DNA from: DUUI01 sp964345765
GTDB taxonomy: Bacteria > Bacillota_I > Bacilli_A > Erysipelotrichales > Erysipelotrichaceae
Direction: 5' to 3'
NCBI GenBank assembly: GCA_964345765.1
Contig: CAYFSJ010000007.1
Location: 1 to 41,199, forward strand
DNA: 41,199 bases
Of the stretch, positions 9,048 through 17,144 are shown one piece after another; position 1 is the first letter of the stretch; every line of letters begins with the position of its first letter. Below the pieces are notes generated by a model. It was given only the letters and a program-made list of their open reading frames with translations. It made no database searches and was not told the origin of the DNA. The position numbers and the translations under genes were made by a program.

Positions 9048-10039
9048 TATTCTTGACCTCCTAGTCCATAGCGAGTTCTTAGTTGTTCTTCAAACTCTGG
9101 GTTATCTGAAAAATCAATGTTTAGATTTTCAGCTTGTTGGAAAAAGGCAAGTCCTCTTAAATTTGGAGCATAAGTAGACATTAATTGGTTAAACTCAGGA
9201 TGTGATTTGATTTCTTCACGATCATCAGATGTGATGACTATTTTATGCCATCCAGATGGTGATTTAATCCAATCACTGACTTCACCAACTTCTAAGTCAT
9301 AAGTTGCATCTAAGAATTCAGGGTGGAAACTAATTGATTTATAGACAATACCTAGTGATCCATTGTTTTTAGCACTTCCTGGGTCAGCTGACATTTCTAA
9401 GGCTACCTCACCAAATTCTTTTTCTTCTAATGCTTTATCAATTTCATCCATTTTCGCTTGAGTTGCTTCATCAATTTCATCGGTTTCTTCTTCATCCGTT
9501 TCACCTTCTTGTTGTGGGCGAACCAAGATGTGAGAAACTAACACAGGTTGTTCATCAGCAAATAAGTCTTCTTCAATATTTTCTTCGAAATAGTTGTTAA
9601 TTAAACGCTCACTTGCTGCAGCATTTAAGTAATAGTCTGAAATCGTATCATCAGCATCGTAGCCCATTGCTTGAAGTTGATTTGAGATGATTTCTTCAGC
9701 TACATCTTCGCCTAACATAGATTTGTAATAAGCGATTGTTTGATCACCCTCTAAACGAGCTTGGACTTTTTCATCCTCTGTATATTCGAAAGTTCTTTCT
9801 AACACTTCTTTTTCAAAGATAAGAGAAGCTAATGGACCTTCATATTGTTCTTGAGCTTGTGCATAAAGCTCATCTGCTGTTAAGTTATGTCCATCGATTG
9901 ATGAAACGACATATTTTCCATCAATTTGTTTGGATGAAACTTGACCAGCACCTTGATTAATAATAACTGCCGCAATCCCAATTACAAAGACAATTGAAAC
10001 CAAGATTACATACCAGTATTTCTTTAAAAATTGATTCAT
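9047..10039 (-). CDS. Membrane-anchored parvulin-type peptidyl-prolyl isomerase (PrsA-like)
   Basis: About 330 residues. One N-terminal membrane helix (WYVILVSIVFVIGIAAVII) without a lipobox suggests an uncleaved anchor facing outwards. SurA-type N-terminal helices follow. A PpiC parvulin domain lies at about residues 180-300, with SHILVRP, the FGEVALEMSADPGSA loop, GSLGIV and GWHKIVI. An acidic insert (ETDEEETDEIDE) interrupts the domain between its first strand and helix. I chose ATG 10039 because AAGGAAGG lies just upstream; an in-frame ATG at 10075 falls inside the -10 box of the best promoter. First gene of the foldase-lipoprotein-HIT transcript. Confidence 0.88.
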   Translation of the reverse strand: MNQFLKKYWYVILVSIVFVIGIAAVIINQGAGQVSSKQIDGKYVVSSIDGHNLTADELYAQAQEQYEGPLASLIFEKEVLERTFEYTEDEKVQARLEGDQTIAYYKSMLGEDVAEEIISNQLQAMGYDADDTISDYYLNAAASERLINNYFEENIEEDLFADEQPVLVSHILVRPQQEGETDEEETDEIDEATQAKMDEIDKALEEKEFGEVALEMSADPGSAKNNGSLGIVYKSISFHPEFLDATYDLEVGEVSDWIKSPSGWHKIVITSDDREEIKSHPEFNQLMSTYAPNLRGLAFFQQAENLNIDFSDNPEFEEQLRTRYGLGGQE

Positions 10040-10073
10040 AAGTACCTTCCTTTTCAAAAAACATTGCTTAGAC

Positions 10074-10102
10074 ATTATACTTTATTTAGTAGTAACATGC
10101 AA
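10074..10102 (-). promoter_or_regulatory. Promoter of the foldase-HIT transcript
   Basis: Reading the minus strand: TTGCAT (10102-10097), a 17-bp spacer, then TATAAT (10079-10074). Transcription would begin near 10067, leaving a leader of about 28 nt before ATG 10039. Confidence 0.7.
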
Positions 10103-10188
10103 AATATTAGAGCCCTTATAAACAAAAAATAAGTGGGTAGTTGTTTAATATTTAATAAGGTGTTAAAGAAGTTAGTTTATGCTACTTA

Positions 10189-10197
10189 TGTTATAAT
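10189..10197 (+). promoter_or_regulatory. Extended -10 promoter of the suf operon
   Basis: TGTTATAAT matches the extended -10 consensus TGnTATAAT. No convincing -35 is visible at 16-18 bp. The predicted start near 10204 lies downstream of an in-frame ATG at 10200, which supports ATG 10227 as the real sufC start. Confidence 0.65.
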
Positions 10198-10226
10198 CAA
10201 TGAGTGAAAAAAAGAAAGGGATTAGA

Positions 10227-11057
10227 ATGTCAAAATTAGTTGTAAAAGATTTGCATGTCTCTGTAGAAGACAAACAAATTCTTAAAGGAGTTAATTTAGA
10301 AATTAATTCAGGCGAAATTCACGCCTTAATGGGACCTAATGGTAATGGTAAGTCAACTTTATTATCAGTTATTATGGGGCACCCAGCTTATACGGTTACA
10401 TCAGGATCCATCGAATTTGATGGTGAAGATGTTTTAGAAATGGAAGTGGATGAGCGTTCTCAAGCAGGTCTTTTCTTAGGGATGCAATATCCTCAAGAAG
10501 TACCAGGAGTAACAAACTCAGACTTTATGAAAGCAGCACTTAATTCACGCCGTGAAGAACCAGTTGGATTATTTGAGTTCGTTAAGAAAATGGAAGGTGC
10601 TATTGAAAAGTTAGATATGAAAGAAGACTTAGCACATCGTTACTTAAACGAAGGATTCTCTGGTGGTGAAAAGAAACGTAATGAAATCCTACAAATGATT
10701 TTATTAGAACCAAAAATTGCGATGTTAGACGAAATCGATTCAGGACTTGATGTTGATGCACTTCACTTAGTAGCTGATGTTGTTAATGAAACTGTCAATA
10801 ATCAAAACTCTGGAGTGTTAATTGTGTCTCACTATGAACGTTTCTTCCAACAAATCAAACCAACTCATACTCATATCATGATTGATGGTAAAATTGTTCA
10901 TTCTTCTGATGGATCATTAGTAAATAAAGTTGACTCAGAAGGATATGACTGGATTAAGTCAGAACTTGGTATTCATTTTGAAGAAAAAGATGAAAATGTA
11001 AAACCAGCACCAAAAGCATCAATTGAAGGATGTGCAGTAAAGGAAACAGCTAACTAA
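10227..11057 (+). CDS. sufC: Fe-S cluster assembly ATPase SufC
   Basis: ABC-type ATPase of the cytoplasmic SufBCD scaffold. Walker A GPNGNGKST is at residues 36-44, the signature is FSGGEKKRNE and Walker B runs into LDEIDSGLD, the SufC-specific version. I chose ATG 10227 because AAAGGG lies 6 nt upstream and the protein then begins SKLVVKDLHVSVED as in other SufCs. About 276 residues is slightly long: the last 20 or so (KPAPKASIEGCAVKETAN) form a low-complexity tail with one Cys that I do not recognise as normal. TAATG overlap with sufD. First gene of sufCDSUB. Confidence 0.97.
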   Translation: MSKLVVKDLHVSVEDKQILKGVNLEINSGEIHALMGPNGNGKSTLLSVIMGHPAYTVTSGSIEFDGEDVLEMEVDERSQAGLFLGMQYPQEVPGVTNSDFMKAALNSRREEPVGLFEFVKKMEGAIEKLDMKEDLAHRYLNEGFSGGEKKRNEILQMILLEPKIAMLDEIDSGLDVDALHLVADVVNETVNNQNSGVLIVSHYERFFQQIKPTHTHIMIDGKIVHSSDGSLVNKVDSEGYDWIKSELGIHFEEKDENVKPAPKASIEGCAVKETAN

Positions 11058-11872
11058 TGGAAAAGTTGAATATTGATTTAAAAGAAAGTCAAATTGTTTC
11101 AGTCGCAAGCGATGTTCAAGTTTCATACAATCTTACAGTTAGCGACGAAACAGATATAACCCTTAATTTCCCTGAAAACTCAAAAGGGATTATGGTGCTA
11201 ACATTAATGGGTGAAGGTACTTTAAACCTAACATTAAATTTCAATAATCACTCTCATTGGGATTATTTAATTATGAACGAAAGTGACCATGCCTTAACGA
11301 TTAAGGAAGTGGTTAACCTTTATGAAGATGTTCATCTTCAAGCAAACTATGGTGAATTATCCAATGGAGCACATGTTAAGGACACTGTCTTTAATTTTGT
11401 AGGTCCACACTCACATTTAGATGTCAGAGGCGCAAGTATAGCTTTTAATAATCTAGAATGGCATATGTCAGCGATACATAAAGCAAAGGATACTTATGCT
11501 ATGCTTAAAAACTATGGCATCGTTGTTGAAGGTGGTAAATTAACCTTTGAAGTCTTAGGACATATTGAAAAAGGATTCTCTCGATCAAAGACACATCAAG
11601 AAACCCGTGTGATGAATATGGATGCTAAAGTGAAAGCGAAAGTATTCCCTAAACTAGTTATTGATGAAAACGATGTTGAAGCTAGTCATGCGGCTTCCGT
11701 AGGTCAACCAGATCCAGAGGCAATTTATTATATGCGCTCACGTGGTCTAACATTAAAGGAAACACTCCAACAGATGACACTTGGTTATTTATTACCAATT
11801 GTTGATGTGATTGAAGATGAGTCCATTAGAGAACAACTATCCGAAACAATTTATGCGAAGGTGATGCAATAA
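11057..11872 (+). CDS. sufD: Fe-S cluster assembly protein SufD, short form
   Basis: Scaffold subunit that pairs with SufB through a right-handed beta-helix. The C-terminal family signature is clear: EASHAASVG (the conserved His), PEAIYYMRSRGLT and GYLLPIVDVI. Only 271 residues, against about 430 in Bacillus; the missing part is the N-terminal helical region, since the sequence starts almost directly with beta strands. The frame is intact, with TAATG overlaps on both sides, so this looks like a natural short form and not a broken gene. Confidence 0.93.
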   Translation: MEKLNIDLKESQIVSVASDVQVSYNLTVSDETDITLNFPENSKGIMVLTLMGEGTLNLTLNFNNHSHWDYLIMNESDHALTIKEVVNLYEDVHLQANYGELSNGAHVKDTVFNFVGPHSHLDVRGASIAFNNLEWHMSAIHKAKDTYAMLKNYGIVVEGGKLTFEVLGHIEKGFSRSKTHQETRVMNMDAKVKAKVFPKLVIDENDVEASHAASVGQPDPEAIYYMRSRGLTLKETLQQMTLGYLLPIVDVIEDESIREQLSETIYAKVMQ

Positions 11873-13101
11873 TGTTTGATGTCGCGAAAATACGTCAAGA
11901 TTTCCCAATTTTAAAGAATAAAATGGAAGATAAGCCACTTATCTATTTTGATAATGCCGCGACAACCTTCAAACCACAATCTGTTATTGATGCAGTGATT
12001 AATTATTACACCAATGAATCCGTTAATATTCATCGCGGTGATTATCAATTATCACATGAAGTCAGTACTCATTTTGAAGATGTCCGACAAAGTGTCGCAG
12101 ACTTTATTGGTGCCCAAAAGAAAGAAATTATCTTTACTTCTGGTGCTTCAGAATCACTCAATATTGTTGCTCAAGGTTATGGGATGAAATACCTCAAAGA
12201 AGGCGATGTCATTCTTACCACTGAAGCGGAACATGCTTCAAATATCTTACCTTGGTTCAATGTGGCTAAAAAGAAGAAAGCCATTGTTGAATATATTCCT
12301 ATGGATAATGAAGGTCGCTTAACCATTGATGATGTTAAATCGGTTTTAACAGATAAAGTTAAAGTCATCGTGATTGCTCATGTATCCAATGTCTTAGGCT
12401 ATGTAAATCCAATTAAAGAAATCTGCGAACTTGCCCATGAAGTTGGAGCAGTCGTTGTCTGTGATGGTGCTCAATCCGTAGCCCATATGCCAATTGATGT
12501 CAGTGATTTAGGTGTTGATTTCTTCGGTTTTAGTGCCCATAAAATGTGTGGACCAACAGGTGTAGGTGTCTTATATGGTAAATACGAGTTACTCGAAGCA
12601 AGTGATCCATTACTGTATGGTGGTGGCTCCAATGCTCGATTTAATACCTGTGGCGATGTAACACTTAAACATGCTCCTGATAAATTTGAATCAGGAACAA
12701 GAAATATTGAAGGTGTCTTAGGACTTGGTGCAGCCATTGATTATTTAAATCAAATTGGAATGGATGAAGTCGTAAATATTGAGCGTGAGTTATATGAGTA
12801 TCTTATGGAGAAACTTAAGAAGCTAGACAATCTCATTATTTATAACCCAGAAGCTGATACAGCAATCACAGCTTTCAATGTTAAGGGCATCTTTGCTCAA
12901 GATGTGGCCGCTTACTTATCAAGCTTTGGGATTGCCTTAAGAGCAGGAAATCACTGTGCCAAAATTCTACTAGAAGTATTAGGGACCAATGAAACACTTC
13001 GTTGTTCACTTTATTTCTACAATACCAAAGAAGAAATTGATACCTTTGTTGATGTACTAAAAGATATAACTTTAGAGAAAACAATTGATATGTATCTATA
13101 G
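11872..13101 (+). CDS. sufS: Cysteine desulfurase SufS
   Basis: Class II PLP-dependent cysteine desulfurase that takes sulfur from cysteine as a protein persulfide. The PLP lysine is Lys224 in FGFSAHKMCGPTG, and the persulfide Cys is about residue 362 in RAGNHCAK. N-terminal YFDNAATTFKP and VNIHRGDYQLS are typical of SufS. At 409 aa it has full length. It overlaps sufD by one base and is followed 5 bases later by sufU, its zinc-dependent sulfur acceptor. Confidence 0.97.
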   Translation: MFDVAKIRQDFPILKNKMEDKPLIYFDNAATTFKPQSVIDAVINYYTNESVNIHRGDYQLSHEVSTHFEDVRQSVADFIGAQKKEIIFTSGASESLNIVAQGYGMKYLKEGDVILTTEAEHASNILPWFNVAKKKKAIVEYIPMDNEGRLTIDDVKSVLTDKVKVIVIAHVSNVLGYVNPIKEICELAHEVGAVVVCDGAQSVAHMPIDVSDLGVDFFGFSAHKMCGPTGVGVLYGKYELLEASDPLLYGGGSNARFNTCGDVTLKHAPDKFESGTRNIEGVLGLGAAIDYLNQIGMDEVVNIERELYEYLMEKLKKLDNLIIYNPEADTAITAFNVKGIFAQDVAAYLSSFGIALRAGNHCAKILLEVLGTNETLRCSLYFYNTKEEIDTFVDVLKDITLEKTIDMYL

Positions 13102-13106
13102 GGGGG

Positions 13107-13565
13107 ATGATGAAAGATTATACAAAAGATCCATTATTCTTAAGACAAATCATCATGGATCATTATCAAAACCCAAGACATAAGAATTTATACGATGAAT
13201 CAGAGGAGTATTATGAAAAACATATGGATGCTGATTCCTGTATCGATGATATAAAAGTACAAGCTAAGATTAAAGATGGAGTCATTGAGGATGTGGTATG
13301 GGATGGTGTCGCTTGTGTTATCTCAACTGCTTCAACATCGATTATGTCTGGCTTACTCAAAGGGAAAACAATTGATCAAGCAAGAGATTTAATTGATACC
13401 TATAACAAGATGATTAATCTAGAAGACTTCGATGAAGAATCAATGCAAGAAGCAATTGCTTTTTCTCAAGTTGGAAAACAAGCGAATCGTATCGGATGCG
13501 CCACCATTGGATGGAGAGCCATTACCGATATTATCTTAGAAAGTGAGGAAGACAATGTCAGATAG
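13107..13565 (+). CDS. sufU: Zinc-dependent sulfurtransferase/scaffold SufU
   Basis: 152 residues. Accepts persulfide sulfur from SufS and passes it to SufB. Three conserved cysteines are visible: Cys45 (DSCIDD, where the family usually has TCGD), Cys70 (GVACVISTAS) and Cys131 (RIGCATIGW). The Asp after the first Cys is shifted by one residue compared with the common pattern. N-terminal RQIIMDHYQNPRHK is a family hallmark. A G-rich ribosome site (GGGGGG, 13101-13106) abuts ATG 13107; a second ATG at 13110 is equally possible. Confidence 0.95.
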   Translation: MMKDYTKDPLFLRQIIMDHYQNPRHKNLYDESEEYYEKHMDADSCIDDIKVQAKIKDGVIEDVVWDGVACVISTASTSIMSGLLKGKTIDQARDLIDTYNKMINLEDFDEESMQEAIAFSQVGKQANRIGCATIGWRAITDIILESEEDNVR

Positions 13566-14955
13566 AGACTTACTACCCTCAACGGAATATGCCTTTGGTT
13601 TTAAAGATGATGTAGCCACTGTCTTTTCAACCGGTAAAGGGATTAATGAGGATGTCATTCGACAAATTTCATCCATTAAGAATGAACCTGAATGGATGTT
13701 AGAATTGCGATTAAAAGCATATCGTGCTTTTGATAAAAAGCCTATGCCTCAATGGGGTGCAGAGCTAAACGACATTAACTTTGATGATTTTATTTATTAC
13801 TCTAAATCATCGGAGCAGATGCAAAATAACTGGGAAGATGTCCCAGAAGAAATTAGAAATACTTTCAAGAAGTTAGGAATTCCAGAAGCAGAAGCAAAAT
13901 ACCTTTCGGGTGTTGCTACTCAATATGACTCAGAAATGGTTTATCACAACATGCTTGAAGAAGTTGAAGAAAAAGGCGTTATCTTCTTAGATACAGATAC
14001 TGCCTTAAGAGAACATCCTGAATTATTCAAGAAGTATTTTGGGACAATTGTTCCTTATACTGACAATAAATTTGCGGCATTAAACACCGCAGTTTGGTCA
14101 GGTGGATCCTTTATCTATGTACCAAAAGGAGTTACTTTAGATAAACCACTTCAATCATATTTTAGAATCAATGCAGACAATATGGGTCAGTTTGAAAGAA
14201 CACTAATTATTGTTGATGAAGGTGCTGATGTTCACTATGTTGAAGGTTGTACAGCCCCAATATATAAATCAGATTCACTGCATGCGGCAGTGGTTGAAAT
14301 CATCGTTCATAAGAATGCTCGCTGTCGTTATACAACGGTTCAAAACTGGTCAAATAACGTCCTTAACTTAGTTACAAAACGGGCGAAAGTTTGGGAACAA
14401 GGAATTATGGAATGGATCGATGGAAACATTGGTGCGCGTATCACCATGAAATATCCAGCCTGTATCTTAGCTGGTGAGGGAGCTCGTGGGATGACCATCT
14501 CAATTGCGGTAGCTGGACAAGGACAAACTCAAGATGCTGGAGCAAAGATGATTCACTTAGCACCTAATACTCAATCCAATATTATTTCTAAATCAGTGTC
14601 AAGAAATGGTGGAGAAGTTAACTATCGTGGAATTGTCCATCATGCTAAAAATGCCACTAATGCGAAATCACATATTGAATGTGATACCTTAATTCTTGAT
14701 GAAATTTCTAGATCAGATACGCTACCTGTAAATGTGGTTGAAAACAATCAATCCATTATTGAACATGAAGCGGCTGTCTCAAAAATTTCAGAAGATCAAA
14801 TGTTCTATCTAATGTCTCGTGGTCTAAGCGAAGAAGAAGCTGCAGAAATGATTATTCTTGGTTTCTTAGAGCCATTTACACGTGAATTACCTATGGAATA
14901 TGCGGTTGAACTTAACCAATTGATGAAACTTGAAATGGAAGGGTCAGTTGGATAA
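13555..14955 (+). CDS. sufB: Fe-S cluster assembly protein SufB
   Basis: 466 residues, standard length. SufB is the SufBCD subunit on which clusters are built. Visible family marks are WSGGSFIYVPKGV, YVEGCTAP, CRYTTVQNWS, and the core Cys/Glu region IECDTLIL. ATG 13555 is chosen because GAGGAA lies upstream; the in-frame GTG at 13543 has no such site. The start overlaps the end of sufU by 11 bp. Confidence 0.97.
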   Translation: MSDRDLLPSTEYAFGFKDDVATVFSTGKGINEDVIRQISSIKNEPEWMLELRLKAYRAFDKKPMPQWGAELNDINFDDFIYYSKSSEQMQNNWEDVPEEIRNTFKKLGIPEAEAKYLSGVATQYDSEMVYHNMLEEVEEKGVIFLDTDTALREHPELFKKYFGTIVPYTDNKFAALNTAVWSGGSFIYVPKGVTLDKPLQSYFRINADNMGQFERTLIIVDEGADVHYVEGCTAPIYKSDSLHAAVVEIIVHKNARCRYTTVQNWSNNVLNLVTKRAKVWEQGIMEWIDGNIGARITMKYPACILAGEGARGMTISIAVAGQGQTQDAGAKMIHLAPNTQSNIISKSVSRNGGEVNYRGIVHHAKNATNAKSHIECDTLILDEISRSDTLPVNVVENNQSIIEHEAAVSKISEDQMFYLMSRGLSEEEAAEMIILGFLEPFTRELPMEYAVELNQLMKLEMEGSVG

Positions 14956-15481
14956 GAAAAGCCTCAGAGCCATCAAATTCAAACAAAGATCCGTTTTTCC
15001 TAAAGTCTTAAGAGATGTATATGATCAAAAGATTTTAAAACAGATTTTAGAGTTAGTGGATAATTCTGAGTGTATTAGCACTTATATTAGTATTAAAGAC
15101 GAGATTAATACTCGTCTTTTTATTAATGAACTCTTAAATAAGAAGAAATGTGTCTGTGCCCCAGTCATTATCAATAAGGAAATGACAATGCATCAATTAA
15201 CAAGTTTAAATGACACAAAAGAAGTGGCGATGAATTTAGTAGAACCAACCTCAAATTTAGAATGTAAGCCTGATACCGTGATTGTGCCACTCATAGCTTT
15301 TAACCAAAAAGGGTATCGGATTGGTTATGGTGGAGGGTATTATGATCGTTATCTCAAAGATAAATCAGTCCTTAAAATAGGTATTGCTTATTCATGGATG
15401 TTGGAAGAGTTTGAACCAGAAGCATTTGATGTACCATTAGATATAATTGTGACTGAAAACAAATCACACAATATCACATAA
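14948..15481 (+). CDS. 5-formyltetrahydrofolate cyclo-ligase family protein
   Basis: Converts 5-formyl-THF to 5,10-methenyl-THF with ATP. The C-terminal signature YRIGYGGGYYDRYL is clear, preceded by the VIVPLIAFNQKG strand. I propose the TTG at 14948, with GGAAGGG 4 nt upstream, giving 177 residues that begin DKKSLRAIKFKQR; the next TTG upstream (14930) has no such site. The start sits inside the last codons of sufB, so translation is coupled to the suf operon. The link between folate and SUF is unexplained and may be only co-expression. Confidence 0.88.
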   Translation: MDKKSLRAIKFKQRSVFPKVLRDVYDQKILKQILELVDNSECISTYISIKDEINTRLFINELLNKKKCVCAPVIINKEMTMHQLTSLNDTKEVAMNLVEPTSNLECKPDTVIVPLIAFNQKGYRIGYGGGYYDRYLKDKSVLKIGIAYSWMLEEFEPEAFDVPLDIIVTENKSHNIT

Positions 15482-15511
15482 TTTGTACACATTGGTTTCA
15501 CAGACAAAAAT

Positions 15512-15560
15512 TATACTATAGGCACAATAGAAAATATTCTCGGGTGAAATTCCCAACCTT
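15512..15560 (+). promoter_or_regulatory. Possible FMN-riboswitch remnant downstream of a -10-like box
   Basis: The 13-mer GGGTGAAATTCCC at 15542-15554, followed by AACC, is the same as the P2 hairpin strand of the FMN (RFN) riboswitch consensus. A TATACT box lies at 15512-15517. The remaining RFN helices are not recognisable, and the segment runs straight into a terminator between two convergent genes. It is either a deleted riboswitch or chance. Confidence 0.25.
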
Positions 15561-15581
15561 CCTTCCTTGTAGTAATATTAG

Positions 15582-15615
15582 AAAAAAAGAACACTCAAAC
15601 AGGTGTTCTTTTTTT
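15582..15615. terminator. Bidirectional terminator between the suf operon and mnmM
   Basis: Perfect stem AAAAAAAGAACAC/GTGTTCTTTTTTT (15582-15594 with 15603-15615), giving U runs on both strands. It closes the suf transcript and the opposing ytqA-mnmM transcript. Confidence 0.92.
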
Positions 15616-16153
15616 ACATATTAATTCGCTTCATTATATAAGCTATAGGCGCATTCTTAGTGTTGTAATTATAAACTACAACTTCATATTGTTTCTTATC
15701 AATTTGATGATTTACCCATAGTTCAACCGCTTTAGCTTCTTTCTCGCCACCTTTATGGCCAGGGTAGGCGGTAATAATTAAGACACTATTAATTTTCAAT
15801 AATTGATGTACTTTAGAAAGTGAGACTAATGTTGAATCTTTATTGGTAATGATTTTTTTATTACCACCAGGCAAATAACCTAAGTTGTAAATAACAAGAT
15901 TTACATAGGGTTGAACATATTGGTTGATGTTTTGATGGTCATCATGAATGTACTCAATATTTGAATAATCCGAAGTCAATTTTTTAGAAGAAAGAATTGC
16001 TTCTTCTTGAATATCAAAAGCATATACTTTCTTACTTAGTTTAGCTAAAGCTAAGGTATCATGACCTCGACCAGTGGTCATATCTACACAAACCCAATCT
16101 GGTTGAACGGTTTTTTCTAAAAATTCATGAATGATTTCATTGGTGTTTTTCAT
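15614..16153 (-). CDS. mnmM: tRNA mnm5U34 methyltransferase MnmM (YtqB family)
   Basis: 179-residue class I SAM-dependent methyltransferase of the former 'rRNA methylase' YtqB family. SAM-binding motif I reads DMTTGRGHDT (residue 24 on), and the family-specific NLGYLPGG and ITAYPGHKGGEKEA segments are clear. YtqB has been assigned as MnmM, which methylates nm5U34 to mnm5U34 in tRNA of Gram-positive bacteria. AAGGAGAT sits just upstream of its ATG. Its first 17 bases overlap the radical SAM gene ytqA, its usual partner. Confidence 0.9.
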   Translation of the reverse strand: MKNTNEIIHEFLEKTVQPDWVCVDMTTGRGHDTLALAKLSKKVYAFDIQEEAILSSKKLTSDYSNIEYIHDDHQNINQYVQPYVNLVIYNLGYLPGGNKKIITNKDSTLVSLSKVHQLLKINSVLIITAYPGHKGGEKEAKAVELWVNHQIDKKQYEVVVYNYNTKNAPIAYIMKRINM

Positions 16154-17084
16154 ATCGATCTCCTTGTATAATGTTATATTTTGACATGGTTTTATCTATT
16201 TGATTTAAGACACTAATCTTATTTAAAGTCCATGTAGGCTCAATAATTTGACTCGCCACTGGATCTCCCGTTAATCGCATAACAATGGTTTCTGGTGGTA
16301 ATAACTGAAGTTGTTTGATACTGATATCCACAAATTCGTCTTGACTCAAAATTGGATAGGGATTTTGTTTGTAACGATAAGCTTCTAAGGTGTTTTTTAG
16401 AACTTGATACATATGAATCTTAATACCATCAATTTTTAAATCAGCACAATATTGAGCAGTTTCTAACATCATTGATTTACTCTCAAATGGTAAACCATTA
16501 ATGATATGTAAAGTGGTATGTATCTTGGCCGCTTGTAGTTTCTTAACAACATCAGTCACTATTTGATTCTCATGTCCTCGATTAATATATTGGTTGGTTT
16601 GAGCGTGGATAGACTGAAGTCCTATTTCTATATATAAATCTTTCTTCTTATTCATTTCTTTAAAGTAGGCAATTTTTTGATCATCTAAACAATCCGCTCT
16701 AGTGGCAATAATGATTGCCACAAAACGATCGTCTTCAAAGAAAGGGTCATAGAGTTTCTTTAAATTCTCTAAGGTATCATAGGTGTTGGTATAAGCTTGA
16801 AAGTAGGCCATCCCTAGTCCATCAGGCCATTTGTTTCGCATCACTTTAAAGCCATCTTGAATTTGTGCTTCTAAAGTGTCTCTTAGGATTAAATCACCTG
16901 AGCCTTCAATGGAACAAAAACTACAACCCATGATTCCTAAATTATTATCTCTATTTGGGCAAGTAAAACCTGCATCCAATGGAACACGGAAGATCTTTTG
17001 ATGATATTTATTCTTTAGAAAATAAGAATAGGTATGATAGCGCTTATTATCGCTCGTATAAGGAAATAAATTCGTTGATTTCAT
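16137..17084 (-). CDS. ytqA: Radical SAM protein, TIGR01212 family (YtqA; proposed MnmL)
   Basis: 315 residues from the chosen start. The radical SAM cysteines are arranged CPNRDNNLGIMGCSFC (residues about 33-48), the long-spaced pattern of this family, with an Elp3-like body: YFQAYTNTY, ATRADCL, EIGLQS, HIINGLPFE. YtqA is linked to YtqB in many Firmicutes and has been proposed to act in the same mnm5U34 wobble pathway, converting the cmnm5 group. I use ATG 17084; an ATG at 17141 would add 19 residues unlike the family and lies within the typA promoter. The -10 box ends only 6 nt before ATG 17084, so the message may be leaderless. Confidence 0.9.
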   Translation of the reverse strand: MKSTNLFPYTSDNKRYHTYSYFLKNKYHQKIFRVPLDAGFTCPNRDNNLGIMGCSFCSIEGSGDLILRDTLEAQIQDGFKVMRNKWPDGLGMAYFQAYTNTYDTLENLKKLYDPFFEDDRFVAIIIATRADCLDDQKIAYFKEMNKKKDLYIEIGLQSIHAQTNQYINRGHENQIVTDVVKKLQAAKIHTTLHIINGLPFESKSMMLETAQYCADLKIDGIKIHMYQVLKNTLEAYRYKQNPYPILSQDEFVDISIKQLQLLPPETIVMRLTGDPVASQIIEPTWTLNKISVLNQIDKTMSKYNIIQGDRYEKHQ

Positions 17085-17090
17085 TGTTAA

Positions 17091-17121
17091 ATTATAACAC
17101 AGTGGCTCACTGTGGTATAAT
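17091..17121. promoter_or_regulatory. Divergent ytqA/typA promoters around a shared palindrome
   Basis: Two extended -10 boxes face away from each other: TGTTATAAT on the minus strand (TATAAT at 17096-17091) and TGGTATAAT on the plus strand (17113-17121). Between and overlapping them is a perfect 7-bp inverted repeat, CACAGTG-gct-CACTGTG (17098-17114). One protein dimer or one RNA polymerase could cover both promoters. Confidence 0.7.
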
Positions 17122-17144
17122 TGTTCAGTTAAAAGGAGCATTCT

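Noticed and set aside
10200..10226. Longer sufC start at ATG 10200
   Set aside because: It lies only 3 bases after the -10 box, so it would not be in the transcript, and the added residues are unlike SufC.
12177..12737. Minus-strand open frames inside sufS, and similar antisense frames in the ABC permease, typA, queA, nadE, pgi and apbE
   Set aside because: They lie opposite strongly recognisable genes, show no family features and lack ribosome sites, so they are shadows of coding bias.
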